Shown: in pieces, positions 1-16,919 of the stretch | Layout of the letters: each line of letters begins with the position of its first letter | Numbering within the stretch: position 1 is the stretch's first letter | From: Notamacropus eugenii | Taxonomy: Eukaryota; Chordata; Mammalia; Diprotodontia; Macropodidae | DNA: 64,000 bases | Direction: 5' to 3' | Assembly (NCBI RefSeq): GCF_028372415.1 | Contig: NC_092872.1 | Location: forward strand, 14,536,479-14,600,478 | Made by a program: the position numbers and the translations under genes | Notes under the pieces: generated by a model | Databases searched by the model: none | Seen by the model: the letters and a program-made list of their open reading frames with translations, nothing else | What the model was told of the DNA's origin: nothing

Positions 1-104
1 TATAGGGTCTTTGTGAAGAAAGAATTTTGTAAATCTTAAGACCATAATACATAGGTGAGCTACTATTATTACTAAACTGGCTTCACAGTAACAGGACAGG
101 AAAT

Positions 105-650
105 AATACAACAAGTATTTCTGTGTTTATTATGTGCTGGGTGCTATGTTAAACACAAGGGATACAAAGAAATAGCAAAAATGGTTCCTCAAGGAATTTA
201 CATTCTACTGAGAAGACAGCATGTCCATATATAGGTATACACAAAATATATACAAAGTAGATACAAGGCACATTTAGAAAGGATGTACTAGCAGCAAAGA
301 GGACCAGGAAGTCTCCTGTAGAAGGTAGCACTTGAAGTAAGTCTTAAAGAAAGCCAAGGATTTTAAGGTATGCAAGTGAGCAGAGAATTCGTTCTAGTCC
401 TATGGGAGATAGGAAGCAGAAAATACATTCCAGTTATGGGAGAGAGTCAACGCAAAGGAAGGGGGAGGGAACAGTGAGCAGCCCAGTATGGCTGGAGTCA
501 GAAGAATGTGAAGACTAAAAGGATAAGGAGGGGCCAGGTTGAGGAGAGCTTTACACGTTAAATGGAGGACTGCACAGGTTTGATCCTAGAGGCAAAAGAA
601 GCCACTAGGTTTTATGGAGTAGGGTTGGGGGAGGGGAGTGAGTGCTCAAA
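105..650 (-). repeat. L2-type LINE remnant, antisense
   Basis: The plus strand reads as the reverse of an L2-clade LINE 3' end. It starts with the 'tgtgctgggtgctatgtta' tail and continues with the antisense of the reverse-transcriptase C-terminus ('ccaggttgaggagagcttta'). It is diverged and has no usable ORF. It lies inside ATRIP intron 2, downstream of ATRIP exon 2. The family call rests on remembered L2 consensus patterns. Confidence 0.6.
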
Positions 651-690
651 TCTGAAACACTAAGAGCTAAGAACGGTCCGTGTCACTTAC

Positions 691-827
691 CTTTTCCTTT
701 AGTTTTTCATGTTGTGTTTTAAGCTTTTCTAATTCAGAAACATCAACCGCTGGAATCTTTTCTCTGCTTTTCTCTGACGGATTTTTACTTCTGGACAGTC
801 CGTCTTGCTCAGGAAACTTAGGGATTC
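691..827 (-). CDS. ATRIP: ATRIP coding exon 2
   Basis: The minus-strand acceptor TTACTGGCAG precedes 827 and the donor AAAAG|GTAAGT follows 691. The 137-nt exon completes a split Gly codon and adds 45 residues, ending in phase 0 with KLKEK, the start of the ATRIP oligomerisation coiled coil. Confidence 0.9.
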
Positions 828-2024
828 CTGCCAGTAAGAATTGACTTATATTAAATCTGAATCTAGATAGGGTGAAAAGAATCATTTGTCACTATGAATA
901 ACCTGCAGGGCACCCCCAGCTTAAGGAGATACTCAGTTTACAAATGATCCCCTACGTTCCTCTACCCTACATCCATTCTCCTGACAGAGATGGCGCTTTG
1001 GTGTCTCAAGGAGTCAGTGCCCTTAAAACTCCACTTCCAATAAAACCAGATGGTGGTTTGATTTTATGGTGCCATCAGTATTAGGCTTTGGTGAGATGGC
1101 CTGCGCACCTAACCACTTCCCTAGTACCTGAGACAACGTTTAGAGGCAAGCCGTGGATGACTGGAAATACAAGCTTTTGCAATACAACCTATTCCCAACT
1201 TGCAAAGTGCCTGCGTGAGATGAGAGGGGTCAGGAAGGTGAGTAAACCTGTAGAAACATGCGTAATTTTATTCCAGAGTCAAACTTATGGTGCTCCTCTT
1301 TTCCGGACTCTGCTTTAAGATGAATCCTGTCAGCCTGCCCATGGGATACCGGTATCACTGAAGCATGTCTAGTCCCGGAAAGAGAGCGAGGTAGAGGGGA
1401 CTAGCAGTCAGAGACCCTGCTTCTGATATACTTACTAGCTGTGTTACCATTGGCAAGTCACTTAAACACTCTGGACTTAGGCTCCTCCACCTGTAAAACG
1501 GGAACAATACCTGTAGTACCTACCTAGCGGGCTGCGTAAGGACCAAGGGACCCAGCGAGCGCACGGCACCTTGGAAAGGGACCCCGCTCCGCAAGGGAGC
1601 TATCGTTAGCGCTACCGACTGCATGCCCAAGGTCCACAGCCGCGCACGTACCGAGGGGGGGTCCGGCCGCGCCGTCATTTCGGGGGGGCTGCGAACGCCC
1701 CGCGCTCGGACTCGAGCTTCCGGCGGCCGAGGGGGAGGCGAGCCTGGCGGCAGAACCGGCGTTCAGCAGGGCTGCGCAGTCCACCCCTTGAGTCAAAGCT
1801 TGGGAGGCGATGATGTCGATCTGCTCCAGATCGTCCGCGGTGAACTCTTCGTGGTAGCCAAAGGAGTCTTCCGCGTCCTGGAAGTCGGACACGTCCCAGC
1901 TCCGCGAGCGCTTCTGGGGCGGGGAGCCCCGCGGGGGGTCGGCCCTGGCGTCCCGGCCGAGGTGCGACTGCGAGGGGGTGCGCTTCCTGCCCCCCAGGAA
2001 GCGCTGCCCGGAGTTCCCCGCCAT
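691..2024 (-). CDS. ATRIP: ATRIP, ATR-interacting protein (5' end, first two coding exons)
   Basis: ATRIP is the obligate partner of the ATR checkpoint kinase; it brings ATR to RPA-coated single-stranded DNA in the nucleus. Coding exons are 2024-1652 and 827-691, joined in frame across a phase-1 intron and giving residues 1-170. The start ATG (2024-2022) opens MAGNSGQRF. A basic linker is followed by the acidic block FTADDLEQIDIIASQALTQ (61-79), which closely matches the conserved RPA70N-binding region of human ATRIP (FTADDLEELDTLASQALSQ from memory). Exon 2 begins the coiled coil, with ELEKLKTQHEKLKEK at its end matching human ELEVLQAQYKELKEK. Residues about 81-125 are Ala/Ser/Pro-rich and unlike what I recall of the human protein. 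The remaining exons lie left of the window. The neighbour order supports orthology. Confidence 0.93.
828..1651 (-). other. ATRIP: ATRIP intron 1
   Basis: This intron has no coding signal. A MIR-type SINE occupies about 1395-1535 and the 5' end runs into the CpG island. The stretch 890-1390 shows nothing I recognise. Confidence 0.8.
1395..1535 (+). repeat. MIR-type SINE
   Basis: The core 'ctagctgtgttaccattggcaagtcacttaa' pattern is followed by 'cctgtaaaacgggaacaata', which is characteristic of MIR/CORE-SINEs. The copy is diverged. Confidence 0.7.
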
Positions 2025-2960
2025 GGCTCTTGTGGACAAAAGGCTCGGCACCCCCAAGGTTCCTGGGGGGGAAAGTGGTGGGAGGGTGCGAGTGGCGACA
2101 GCGCTCCTGCCCTCCTCCCTGCCCCCATGCCTGCTCCGTCCCTCCCCCACCCGCGCTCCCGCCGGCCTCCCCCGACACCCCTCCCGCACCGGCCCCCTCC
2201 CCGTCCCGCCAGCGCCCTCATCCCTCCTCCCGGCACGCCTCCCCTACCTCTCTGCGCATCCCGAGACACGAGACCGCTCCCGGACTCGAGTCGGCCACTC
2301 ACCTCAGTTCTGCCGCCGCCGCTACCATCCCCTGTCAATCACGGCACACGACCCGCCTCTCGGCCCCATCGACCAATCAGGCCCCGGGCTCTGGGGGCGA
2401 GGTGCAGCTCCCGGCAGTCTCGGGGATCTGTAGGCGGGCGCCCCCCGATGACGCCACAGCATCGCCGGCGGCCGTGTCCTGAGCGCGCGATGATGACGTA
2501 AGGATGTTGGGAAGCTGGGTCCCGCGGCGGGGCTGGCCTGAGATCCCCAGGGGAGGGAAGTTTGGCAGCTGCGGCGGCGAAGGATTGTGGGAAACAAGCG
2601 GTCGGGGGAGGGGCGGGCGGCGCAGAGGCCCGCAGGGCCCTCGGGAGCCGGTGCCGAGGCTGCCCTTTCCAGAGACCCGGGCGGGGCTGGCCGTGCTCCC
2701 GGGAACGTCATCTCCCCCGGGACCGAACCCTTCGTCCGGCTGCAGCTTCGTCCCCTCCGCCGCCGACTCCGGCGGGGCGGCCCGAGGGAGGCCCCCGCGC
2801 TGTGCCCCGCGTGCCGGCCCTAGCTCCGTAACTCCATTCATTCATTCGCTCCAGGGGACGAATGTAGCACCGAGGGCCCCGGGAGAGCTTGACGTCTTCC
2901 CGGGGCTGGGTGGGCCGGGGGGCAGAGCTCCGGGGCGCGCCCCGCTGCTCCAGCAGTGAC
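1540..2960. promoter_or_regulatory. ATRIP: CpG island and promoter region of ATRIP
   Basis: There is a dense run of CpG dinucleotides and GC-rich sequence in an otherwise CpG-poor region, covering ATRIP exon 1 and about 0.9 kb upstream. It contains a CCAAT box (GACCAATCAGG near 2369) and several TGACG (CRE-like) motifs near 2449, 2494, 2704 (reverse) and 2890. Long open frames on both strands here are a side effect of high GC content. No TATA box is apparent. Confidence 0.85.
1652..2024 (-). CDS. ATRIP: ATRIP coding exon 1
   Basis: The exon has 124 codons plus one base. It ends at a donor reading CTCG|GTACGT on the minus strand. It lies wholly inside a CpG island and encodes the N-terminal RPA-binding acidic motif. 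The 5' UTR must lie between 2025 and roughly 2350; the transcription start is not visible by eye. Confidence 0.9.
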
Positions 2961-3530
2961 CGTCATCTATTTACATAAGCTTCCATGGCCCCGGGAGACC
3001 CCAAAGTGAGCCGCGGGGAGGGAGGCGCCCCGAGGTCCCTGCCCCCAAGTAACAGTGGATGTCTGCCTGGGGTGCCCCCCTTGCCTAGGTGGAACACCGT
3101 CTGGTTGGGATAAATGACAAATACTACAAAACAGCATGCCCAGATTTAACTCTACATCTGTGAACTTTTATGTTTCTGAAAAATTCCCCCAACACATAAA
3201 AACATTGTTATTCTCCCCTCTTTTCCGTAGCCCTCCCTGAAACAGTAAGCAATTTGATGGGCAGTCATGCAAAACATTTACATCCTTAGTCACGAGAAAG
3301 AAGACACGGTCTGTGACCTTAAAACTTTAATTCCCATCTTTTGTAAGATTTTTCCAGGTCTCTTCCCCATCCCCCAATATCTTCCTCCCAGAGATGACTG
3401 CCCATGTACTACCCTATGTTTATCTGGAATGCATGTGGTTCTTTGCATATTCTCCCCATCAGAATGACAAGAACTAGTTTTCACCTAGCTGGAAGCCTGA
3501 CCCATATTAAGCACTTAATAAATGCTTAGT
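2961..3530. other. Intergenic stretch without recognised gene
   Basis: This lies between the ATRIP CpG island and the repeats behind TMA7. It is AT-rich after 3100. Apart from a short 'cacttaataaatgcttag' LINE/SINE-like tail near 3510, I see no feature. Confidence 0.6.
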
Positions 3531-3534
3531 ATTT

Positions 3535-3612
3535 TATGCATTTAAAATCTTTATTGAGAAAGGTTGTATCAGTTTCACCAGACTGTCAAAGGGGTCCATG
3601 ACACCAAAAAAT
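3535..3612. repeat. hAT-type MITE fragment (GGGGTCCATGACAC family)
   Basis: The piece 'ttattgagaaaggttgta...ccagactgtcaaaggggtcc' matches one half of a short hAT-like element also seen near 39310-39370 and, more completely, at 52643-52823. It is truncated. Confidence 0.5.
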
Positions 3613-3614
3613 GA

Positions 3615-4075
3615 CAAGATCCCTTGCTGCAAACTCCAGCAGCTCCCTGTACCTTAAAGACTGTGGTACCTTTCCATTCTTTTTACATTCCAATGACACT
3701 GGCCTCCTAGAGGTTCCTTTAACTCAACACTCCCATCTTCTGATTCTGGAGCATTTTCACTTGCCCTCTCCCTACAACTGGAACTCTTTCCCTCCTCATC
3801 TCTATTTCCTGGCTTCCTTGCAGTCTCAGATAAAGTTCCATGTTGTGCATGTTTTCCCCAGTCCTCCCTCTGAAACTATGCCCAATTTATCGTTTGTACA
3901 TAGCACAGTACATTGTACAGTATCTTGTTTGTACAGTTATTTGCATATTGTCTCTCCCATTAGACTGAGCTCCTTGAAAGCAGTGCTGGCTTTTTGCCTT
4001 CCTTTGTATTCCTAGTGCTCAGCAGAGTGCCAGGCTCTTTAGAGTAGGCTCCTTTATAAATGTTGTTGGTTTGCC
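3615..4075 (+). repeat. L2-type LINE 3' end
   Basis: It runs from RT C-terminus-like sequence through the 'attagactgagctccttgaaagc' and 'gtgctcagcagagtgccagg' L2 3' UTR pattern. It is diverged. Confidence 0.7.
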
Positions 4076-4240
4076 TTTCATTCTCGAAAAGGATCATGAC
4101 ATTAGTGAAATGATGACATGACTTGCACTTGACTTTGATTTGAGTGAGGGAGGGCTGTGCAAGGTCACCAACCTTGCTTTCTTCTCCTGAGCCATCTGGG
4201 TCCAGTGGCCAGATATTCATCAGGAGGACTGGAGATGGCC
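4075..4240 (-). repeat. Marsupial SINE body, partial
   Basis: This is the same body as the fuller copy at 41005-41318 ('gatgacatgacttgcacttgac', 'gggagggctgtgcaaggtcacc'). The tRNA-like head is missing here. Confidence 0.65.
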
Positions 4241-4606
4241 CAGTATGCCATGTGAGACCCTGGCCCTTTCAGGCTGAGATCTTATTACATTCTCACTTTG
4301 AGTGATACACCCATTCAATGGATAGGCTTCTTTAAGTAGTTACTCAAGGGATGGTCCCTTTAATAAAAAAAAAAAATCAAACTGGGAGGGGAAGACCCTT
4401 AGGGTTCCTGGGTAGTTATTACATCCACTGTGGGCTAGGTGGGTGGGGACTTTTATTGATAAAATGACCACCAAGGCCAAGATTTCTAGAACTGAGTTCA
4501 GTTTAAAACACTGAAATGACCTCAGGACAAAATGGATTAAAACTTCAGCTATGCCTTCTTCCCAGAGTTTCTCTCTTCCCTGGTTTCCTCTCTTCAGGAT
4601 CTAGAG
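4241..4606. other. Non-coding stretch, probably diverged repeat
   Basis: It holds a short A-run near 4366 and looks like old interspersed repeat, but I cannot assign a family. No gene is visible. Confidence 0.4.
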
Positions 4607-4739
4607 CAAGCTTGCACAACCTGTGGCCCACCGGCTGCTTGCAGCACACCAAAGGATTTCAGGTGGCACAAGAAAAATGTAAAGGAAAACATCCTGTACA
4701 TTTTGTGTGCCGTAAGTGGCGGCAGGTTGTGCAGGCCTG
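4607..4739. mobile_element. Non-autonomous hAT MITE with TIRs and 8-bp target duplication
   Basis: The left terminal inverted repeat CAAGCTTGCACAACCTG (4607-4623) pairs with the right end, whose reverse complement is CAGGCCTGCACAACCTG (4739-4723): 15 of 17 match. Flanks are ATCTAGAG (4599-4606) and ATCTACAG (4740-4747), 7 of 8 identical, the 8-bp duplication expected of hAT transposition. The 133-bp body has no coding capacity. Confidence 0.85.
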
Positions 4740-4967
4740 ATCTACAGGCTGTCGATTAATGAACATAACGCCAAAGAAAAAGAGTACATTCAACCATCTT
4801 GTTTAATTTTTTGTGTACACTGCTGTTTAACCCAGAGGCATATCAAGTAGATTATGGCAGAGGACAGTTTCTAGACTGGGTCAGGTCATCCTAGCTGAAT
4901 TAGGAAGAGCTGACATGGAAAAAAAAATAAAGACAACGTGAGTCATCACTATGATTTTTAAAAAAAG

Positions 4968-4973
4968 TTTATT
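4968..4973 (-). terminator. TMA7: Poly(A) signal of TMA7
   Basis: The minus strand reads AATAAA here, about 125 nt beyond the TMA7 stop codon. A minus-strand 3' end near 4945-4955 would give a short 3' UTR, consistent with a small housekeeping mRNA. Confidence 0.75.
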
Positions 4974-5095
4974 ACAATGTACAAGACTCATTAAAATGAC
5001 ACTTAATCTTGACTGCAGGCGGCAACAGATGTTGAAGTAGGAAATGCAGATGTCACAAAGCAACAGGAATCACCATTTTATCTACACAGGAACGT

Positions 5096-12072
<6,977 letters not shown>

Positions 12073-12275
12073 CGTGCCTGCTGCTCAGCTTCCCCGAGCC
12101 CCTTCGCTACCGGAAGCGGAACCTTCGGCCCGCCCCTTCCGCCTCCATAGTCAGGCTGATTGGTTCCTAGCTTGGAAACCGAGCCGCCGCTTCCGCGGCG
12201 GGGTCAGAGGTCGTGGGCGGCTGGAGACCGGGCTGTTCGGGGGTGGCGGTTACCGGTTCGGTTCCCGCGCGCCAG
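12073..12275. promoter_or_regulatory. Bidirectional TMA7/CCDC51 promoter
   Basis: Only 203 bp separate the TMA7 start codon from the donor of CCDC51 exon 1. Within it are a tandem ETS-type motif ACCGGAAGCGGAA (12109-12121), further reversed CGGAAG motifs near 12137 and 12190, a GC box (cccgcccc) and an inverted CCAAT box (GATTGG, 12158-12163). There is no TATA box. The arrangement is typical of divergent housekeeping promoters. Confidence 0.8.
12200..12275 (+). other. CCDC51: CCDC51 non-coding exon 1 (3' end only certain)
   Basis: A donor CGCGCCAG|GTGAGG ends at 12275 inside the CpG island, in the orientation and place expected for the CCDC51 first exon. The 5' boundary is a guess. No in-frame start is needed, because translation begins in exon 2. 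Confidence 0.6.
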
Positions 12276-13149
12276 GTGAGGGGGCGGGAGCTGGGCGGGG
12301 GCAGCCAAACCCCGGGCCTCGGCCCACGCGCCTTCCCAGGGCCCCCGGCCGGGGCTGTCGGGGCTGCGGGGTCCGGCGGGGCGCGCTGGGAGGGAGGCTG
12401 TGCCCCGCCGGCTCGCTGCTGGCGCCCTTGGCCCCGCCCGGAGGCCTGGCCTGGGGGGCTCCCTCCCCGGGCAGGGCCCCTCCTTCCCTTGCCCCTGCCG
12501 GGCTGAGGGCCTCGGCTGCCGGGAAGCCGGGCGAGGCCGGGAGGAGGGGCGGTCAGGGCCCTGGAGGGAGGGGGCCTCCCTCTGGACTTCGTGGAGGCGG
12601 GGAGGGGACGGGAGCCAGGGTGGCCGAACGTGCGGGGGGCGGATGAGCTTCGGGGCCCAGCCTGTGCGAGCTCGTGAGGCCGGGGACGCAGTGGTCATTA
12701 TTCCTCCTTGTTCCTCGTTCTCCGAACGTGTTGGTGGGGTCGTAGATTTAGCCCTGGAAGAGCCGGGCCTAAAGAGGATGGTCAGTGGCCGGACTGGAGC
12801 CTCTTTCCCTTGAACGTACTGCCCGTGTGACCGTGGGTGAACCACCTCCCAGGGCTGCAGGCAGCTTTTATGAAAGCGAGCTTTCAGTGTCGGTGCTCTA
12901 GTGAAAGTGCCCCCCAAAAGGGGGCCGTGTGCACGGAAGCGCCGTCAGAACCGGGCCAGGGTCATTGGTTCCCCCAGTACATGCTCGATGAAACTTAAGG
13001 GCCCTTCTGTTACCCTTGAGGTCACCCGTCCTGGAAGTGGTCCCCTCACCTTAACCCATCATGTTCGATCCCTTGTCAAGGGCCGTCATTTCTACCTTGA
13101 GAGCGGCTCCGACGTTCGCCCCTTTTCGTGGCTGCAGTCGCCCCAGTGA
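12276..13149 (+). other. CCDC51: CCDC51 intron 1, proximal GC-rich part
   Basis: This is the tail of the CpG island followed by unassigned sequence. Scattered CpGs persist to about 13150. No coding signal. Confidence 0.5.
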
Positions 13150-13640
13150 CTGAGGCCTCGTGTCCTCTCTCCCCGTTCCATCCTCCCTTCAGCTGTCAGA
13201 TTGAAATTCCTAGAAGCCTGTCTGTCACCGTGTATTCTGTAAGCCCCAGGATCAAACGTCAAATCTTCTGTTTGACCCTTAAAGCCCCTTCCTACGCTCC
13301 CCTTTTACACCTTGTTCTCCACCATCCATCTCCCCACTCCAAGCATTGTCACTAGCTGTGCTCCCCTGCCTGAAATCCTCTCCGTATGTCTCCTTCCTGG
13401 TCTGAAATCCGAGCTCAAGTGGCGCCTTCTGCAGGAAGGGTTTCCTGGGCTGCTCTGATCTGAGCCCTTGCCCTCTCAGACCACCCCCAGTTTATCCTGT
13501 GTGTGTTTTGCATATCGTCTCCTCCGTTAGACTGTGGGGCCCTGGAGGGCAGGGCTGGGTTTTCCTTCTTCTGTCCCCCAGCGCTCAGCACGGTGGGTGG
13601 GACACAGTAGGCACTTTAGAAATACCAGCTGACTGACTGG
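13150..13640 (+). repeat. L2-type LINE 3' end, sense
   Basis: It shows the L2 RT end ('ctgcctgaaatcctctccgt', 'cgccttctgcaggaagggtttcctgggctgc') and 3' UTR ('gactgtggggccctggagggcagggctgg', 'agcgctcagcacggtgggtgggacacagtaggc'). It is GC-richer than other copies here. Confidence 0.75.
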
Positions 13641-13674
13641 TGAGCAGATAACGATAGAAACGATAAAAGAAGAC

Positions 13675-13920
13675 AGTTGTTGTTGAGTCGTGTCCGACTC
13701 TCCCTGACCCCACTTGTGGATTTCTTAGAGATACTGGATGGTTTGCCATTTCCTTCTCCAGTTTATTTTACAAATGAGGAAACTGAGGCAAACAGGGTTA
13801 AGTGACTTTCCCAGCATCAAACACCAAGTAAGTATCTGAGACCATATTTGAACTCAGGAAGATGAGTCTTCCTGACTCCAGGTCCAGCACTATCCACTGC
13901 ACCACTTAGCTTCCCAGAAA
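13675..13920 (-). repeat. Marsupial SINE, antisense
   Basis: 'gttgttgagtcgtgtccgac', 'ggatggtttgccatttcctt', 'aaatgaggaaactgaggcaa' and 'actatccactgcaccactta' occur in the order of a full-length antisense marsupial SINE. Confidence 0.8.
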
Positions 13921-14229
13921 GCGACATTGAGCTTGTATTATAATGGGGGGAAGATATGACTTTGAGGAGGGCAAAGGAAGGATAAATTAATCTAGATGCT
14001 ATGTAGATTCTTAATAGAGCCTTGTTGATTTATTGATGGGAAAATTGGGGGAGGGAAAAAACATTCTTAATTGGGGGAATTAGAGAAAACTTTGTGGAGA
14101 AAGTGACACCTAAATCAAACTTGAAGAGAAGGATTCTGAAAGAGAGATAAAAGAATTCATACCAGGCACATTGGATAGCATGTTTAGGGAATACCTGCTA
14201 GTCCATTTGACTGGAGCAGAGAACATGAT

Positions 14230-14570
14230 GAAAAAATAATGTGAAAAAAGAATGGAAAGTAGGAGCCAGATTTTATTGGGTCATGCTTGGTTAAGTTTAT
14301 ATTTTATCATATGGGCAATAGGGAGTCACTGAAAGGTTTTGAGCAGAGGAGTGACAAGGTCAAATCTGTACATTAGGAAGATTATTTTGGCAACATGGAA
14401 TACAGTAGAGGCAGGGAACCCAATTAAGAGTCTGTTATGGAGGTGAGGAGGTCTGAACTAGAGTGGTGGCCTTGTGAATAGAAGTTAAAGAATATGGGTG
14501 ATATTGTGCAAGTTAATAAATGAATGAATTTAAACTTGCTTCAAGGACATCCCATGGTCACCAGACATCT
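14230..14570 (-). repeat. L2-type LINE, antisense fragment
   Basis: 'gcaatagggagtcactgaaa', 'gagcagaggagtgacaaggt' and 'taggaagattattttggcaa' are the antisense of L2 RT. Confidence 0.7.
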
Positions 14571-16100
14571 GTTTTGAGTATCAGGTGGAATAAACTTAGT
14601 GCCCCATTCATTAGCAGGTCTGGCTGTGTCCTGGAGTGTTTTCCCACAGGCTGGTAGCTCAAAAGCATTTTGGCTAGGATAGAGAATGTTTCTTAAGGAA
14701 GGTAGACATGGGGGTTAGAAATCAGAATCATCATCTTTGCAGATAAGGAAATAATATTTAGGCATTTGGAAATTAACACTCACTTGCACTTGTGAAAAGG
14801 GAAAGGATGAGGGAGGACATTTTGTGTGTATATGTGTGCATGTGTATAAATGTGAATCCCTGCTATTACTCTTTTTTCATCAGTACTGTATTCTTTCCTC
14901 CCATTTTGGCCTTCTGTTATTTTTGGTTGCCACCAGGTGTCACTCTACAGTCTTAGCGATCAGATTTGTTACTTGGACGGCAATTTGACCAACACAAAAC
15001 AGAGCAATTCCATCTTTTGGCAGACTTTTAAGAGACATGAAAAGACAGGACCAGATAGGTAGATGCAGAAGGAGCTCTGCATGTTGGATAATGGGGAAGA
15101 TTCCGTGTTTGAAGAGCCCTCAGCTTCTTTTCATTTGCTTAGGACAAACATTCAAAAGACTGAAAAAAAGGAAAGATTAAGGAAAATCAATCTGTTGAGC
15201 CTGACTGAGCACTGACTAAGAGAAGTAGTGGGGGAAGGGAGAGATTAGAGTAGAGGCCTGAAACGTGAGATGCAGGAATCAAATAGCCTGGGAGTCCTGT
15301 GATTAAATGAAATTAAGAGGAAAAAACTGGACAGAGTACAAGGGAAAAAAATTTTCTGTGAAGACCTGATTTTCTTATAAAATTGTCTCCCCCCAGGGAA
15401 AGGCAGAAACCACCTTTCTCGAAACTGTGCTTCAGTAATCATATAAGTTTCTTCTGGAATAGCTGCCTGATTTTTTGAGGGAAGGTTAGATTCTGCCGGG
15501 GAGGCAGTTGATTAGGCTTTCTTTTTTTTTTTTTTTTTTTGTGGATATGAGACTGAATCCTAGATGTTTCCTGAAATCCTGTCTCAGGTTTCCCCAGGAG
15601 ATTTTTATGCCTCACTCTGCCTGCTAAGCTGTTGTCCCTTGTTTCCCTCCAGTTTGTCATCTTTTTTACAGGAATCATAGTCTGAGCAGGCCTGGGCGTC
15701 CTTTTCCTCAGGCACAAGATTCATCCAGCTCATTAACAGGGATGTACCTGTTCTTGGAGAGCAGCCAAAGCTTCTACAGGAAGGGATAGGCTGTGGAAGT
15801 GAGGACAGTGTATACTATTTGCTGTTTATGTCCAGTTAAATGTAGGTAGTGATTAAAAGACAAAATACATCAATAAACTTTTTAGATAATTAAATGTACC
15901 ATCTCTCTTCAGAAATGAGAAGTTGTGGGATTTATTATCTATACTGTCCAAAGTGATCAGTATGTTGGTTAATTTTTCTCGTTTTTTTCCCCTTTAAAAT
16001 CTTTGTTACAAGGGATAGCTTGCTGAATAGGGAAGAAAGGAGGAGGGATATATTCAGGACATCATGTGATTTAAAAAAAGGCATTAATAAAAATTTTAAA
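14571..16100 (+). other. CCDC51: CCDC51 intron 1, distal part
   Basis: No gene seen. There is a GT-rich run (14825-14855) and a poly-T run (about 15521-15540). The region is otherwise unassigned and may contain unique intronic sequence. Confidence 0.5.
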
Positions 16101-16104
16101 TAAA

Positions 16105-16290
16105 CAGAGGCAACTTGGCCTAATGCCTACTGCACTGGCCATGGAGTGAAGAAGAAAGACTGGGTTCAATTCCTGCCTCCAATTCATGGGCAGATGTGTG
16201 ACCATGCGCAAATCATTTATCTCCTCAGTGTCCCGGGCAACTCTGTAAGACAAAGAGTTACTGTGAGTTGCAGGTCTGGATAGGTGGAGG
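16105..16290 (+). repeat. MIR-type SINE
   Basis: 'ggcaacttggcctaatgcct' and 'gggttcaattcctgcctcca...tgaccatgcgcaaatcattt' are MIR/tRNA-SINE-like. Confidence 0.5.
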
Positions 16291-16613
16291 GTTTCCACAT
16301 TGGTGAAATCATAGGTCTGGAAAAATCAAACCAAGAAATATATGAAATATTTTCATTAAACCAGTTTACTTGAACTCTCTGAGGAGAACCATTCTTCAAG
16401 CAGAGAGAGAAAAGTATTCTATAGACCATCATACCTAAAGAGCGTTCAGTTAATACCTATTTAAATGAAAATATCTCGTTCAGACATTGTTCCCTCTTGA
16501 GAATTAGAAATGCTTGAGCTTGATTTTGTGCTTTTTCTTGGTTCTGAGTAGATACCTTCTGTGTCCTTTTTCCAGCATTCCTCAGTGCCTTGAATGAATT
16601 CTCAGGCCTAGTG

Positions 16614-16919
16614 ATGGGGCATACTACCATTTTTGCAATGCAGTACATCATGAATTCCTCCCAGAAATTGGGGCTGAGAAGCCAAAGGATGAAACTCCTT
16701 ATCATGAGGACCTTCTCCAGCCCAGGTCCCATCCAGCCCAAGGGGAAAACTTCAGCAAAAACTGCCATCAGACTATATCACAGACTTGCTGAAATGGGTC
16801 GAGCCTTGGGACAGAATTTCCAACAGAGAATATCTTCTGTGGCCAAAAGTTGGTGGGAAAGTTATGAGGAATTCGTTGGATTAAATGAAGTTCGAGAGGC
16901 CCAGGGGAATGTGACTGAG
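16614..16919 (+). CDS. CCDC51: CCDC51 coding exon 2
   Basis: The acceptor CTTTTTCCAG ends at 16575 and the donor ACTGAG|GTAAAT follows 16919. The exon's 5' UTR part is open in frame, but no earlier ATG exists in it. It codes for 102 residues. Confidence 0.93.

Noticed and set aside
1623-2501. 292-codon plus-strand open frame over the ATRIP CpG island
   Set aside because: GC-rich composition keeps several frames open on both strands here. The product is Pro/Arg/Gly-rich without domains, and ATRIP exon 1 on the other strand is clearly the real gene.
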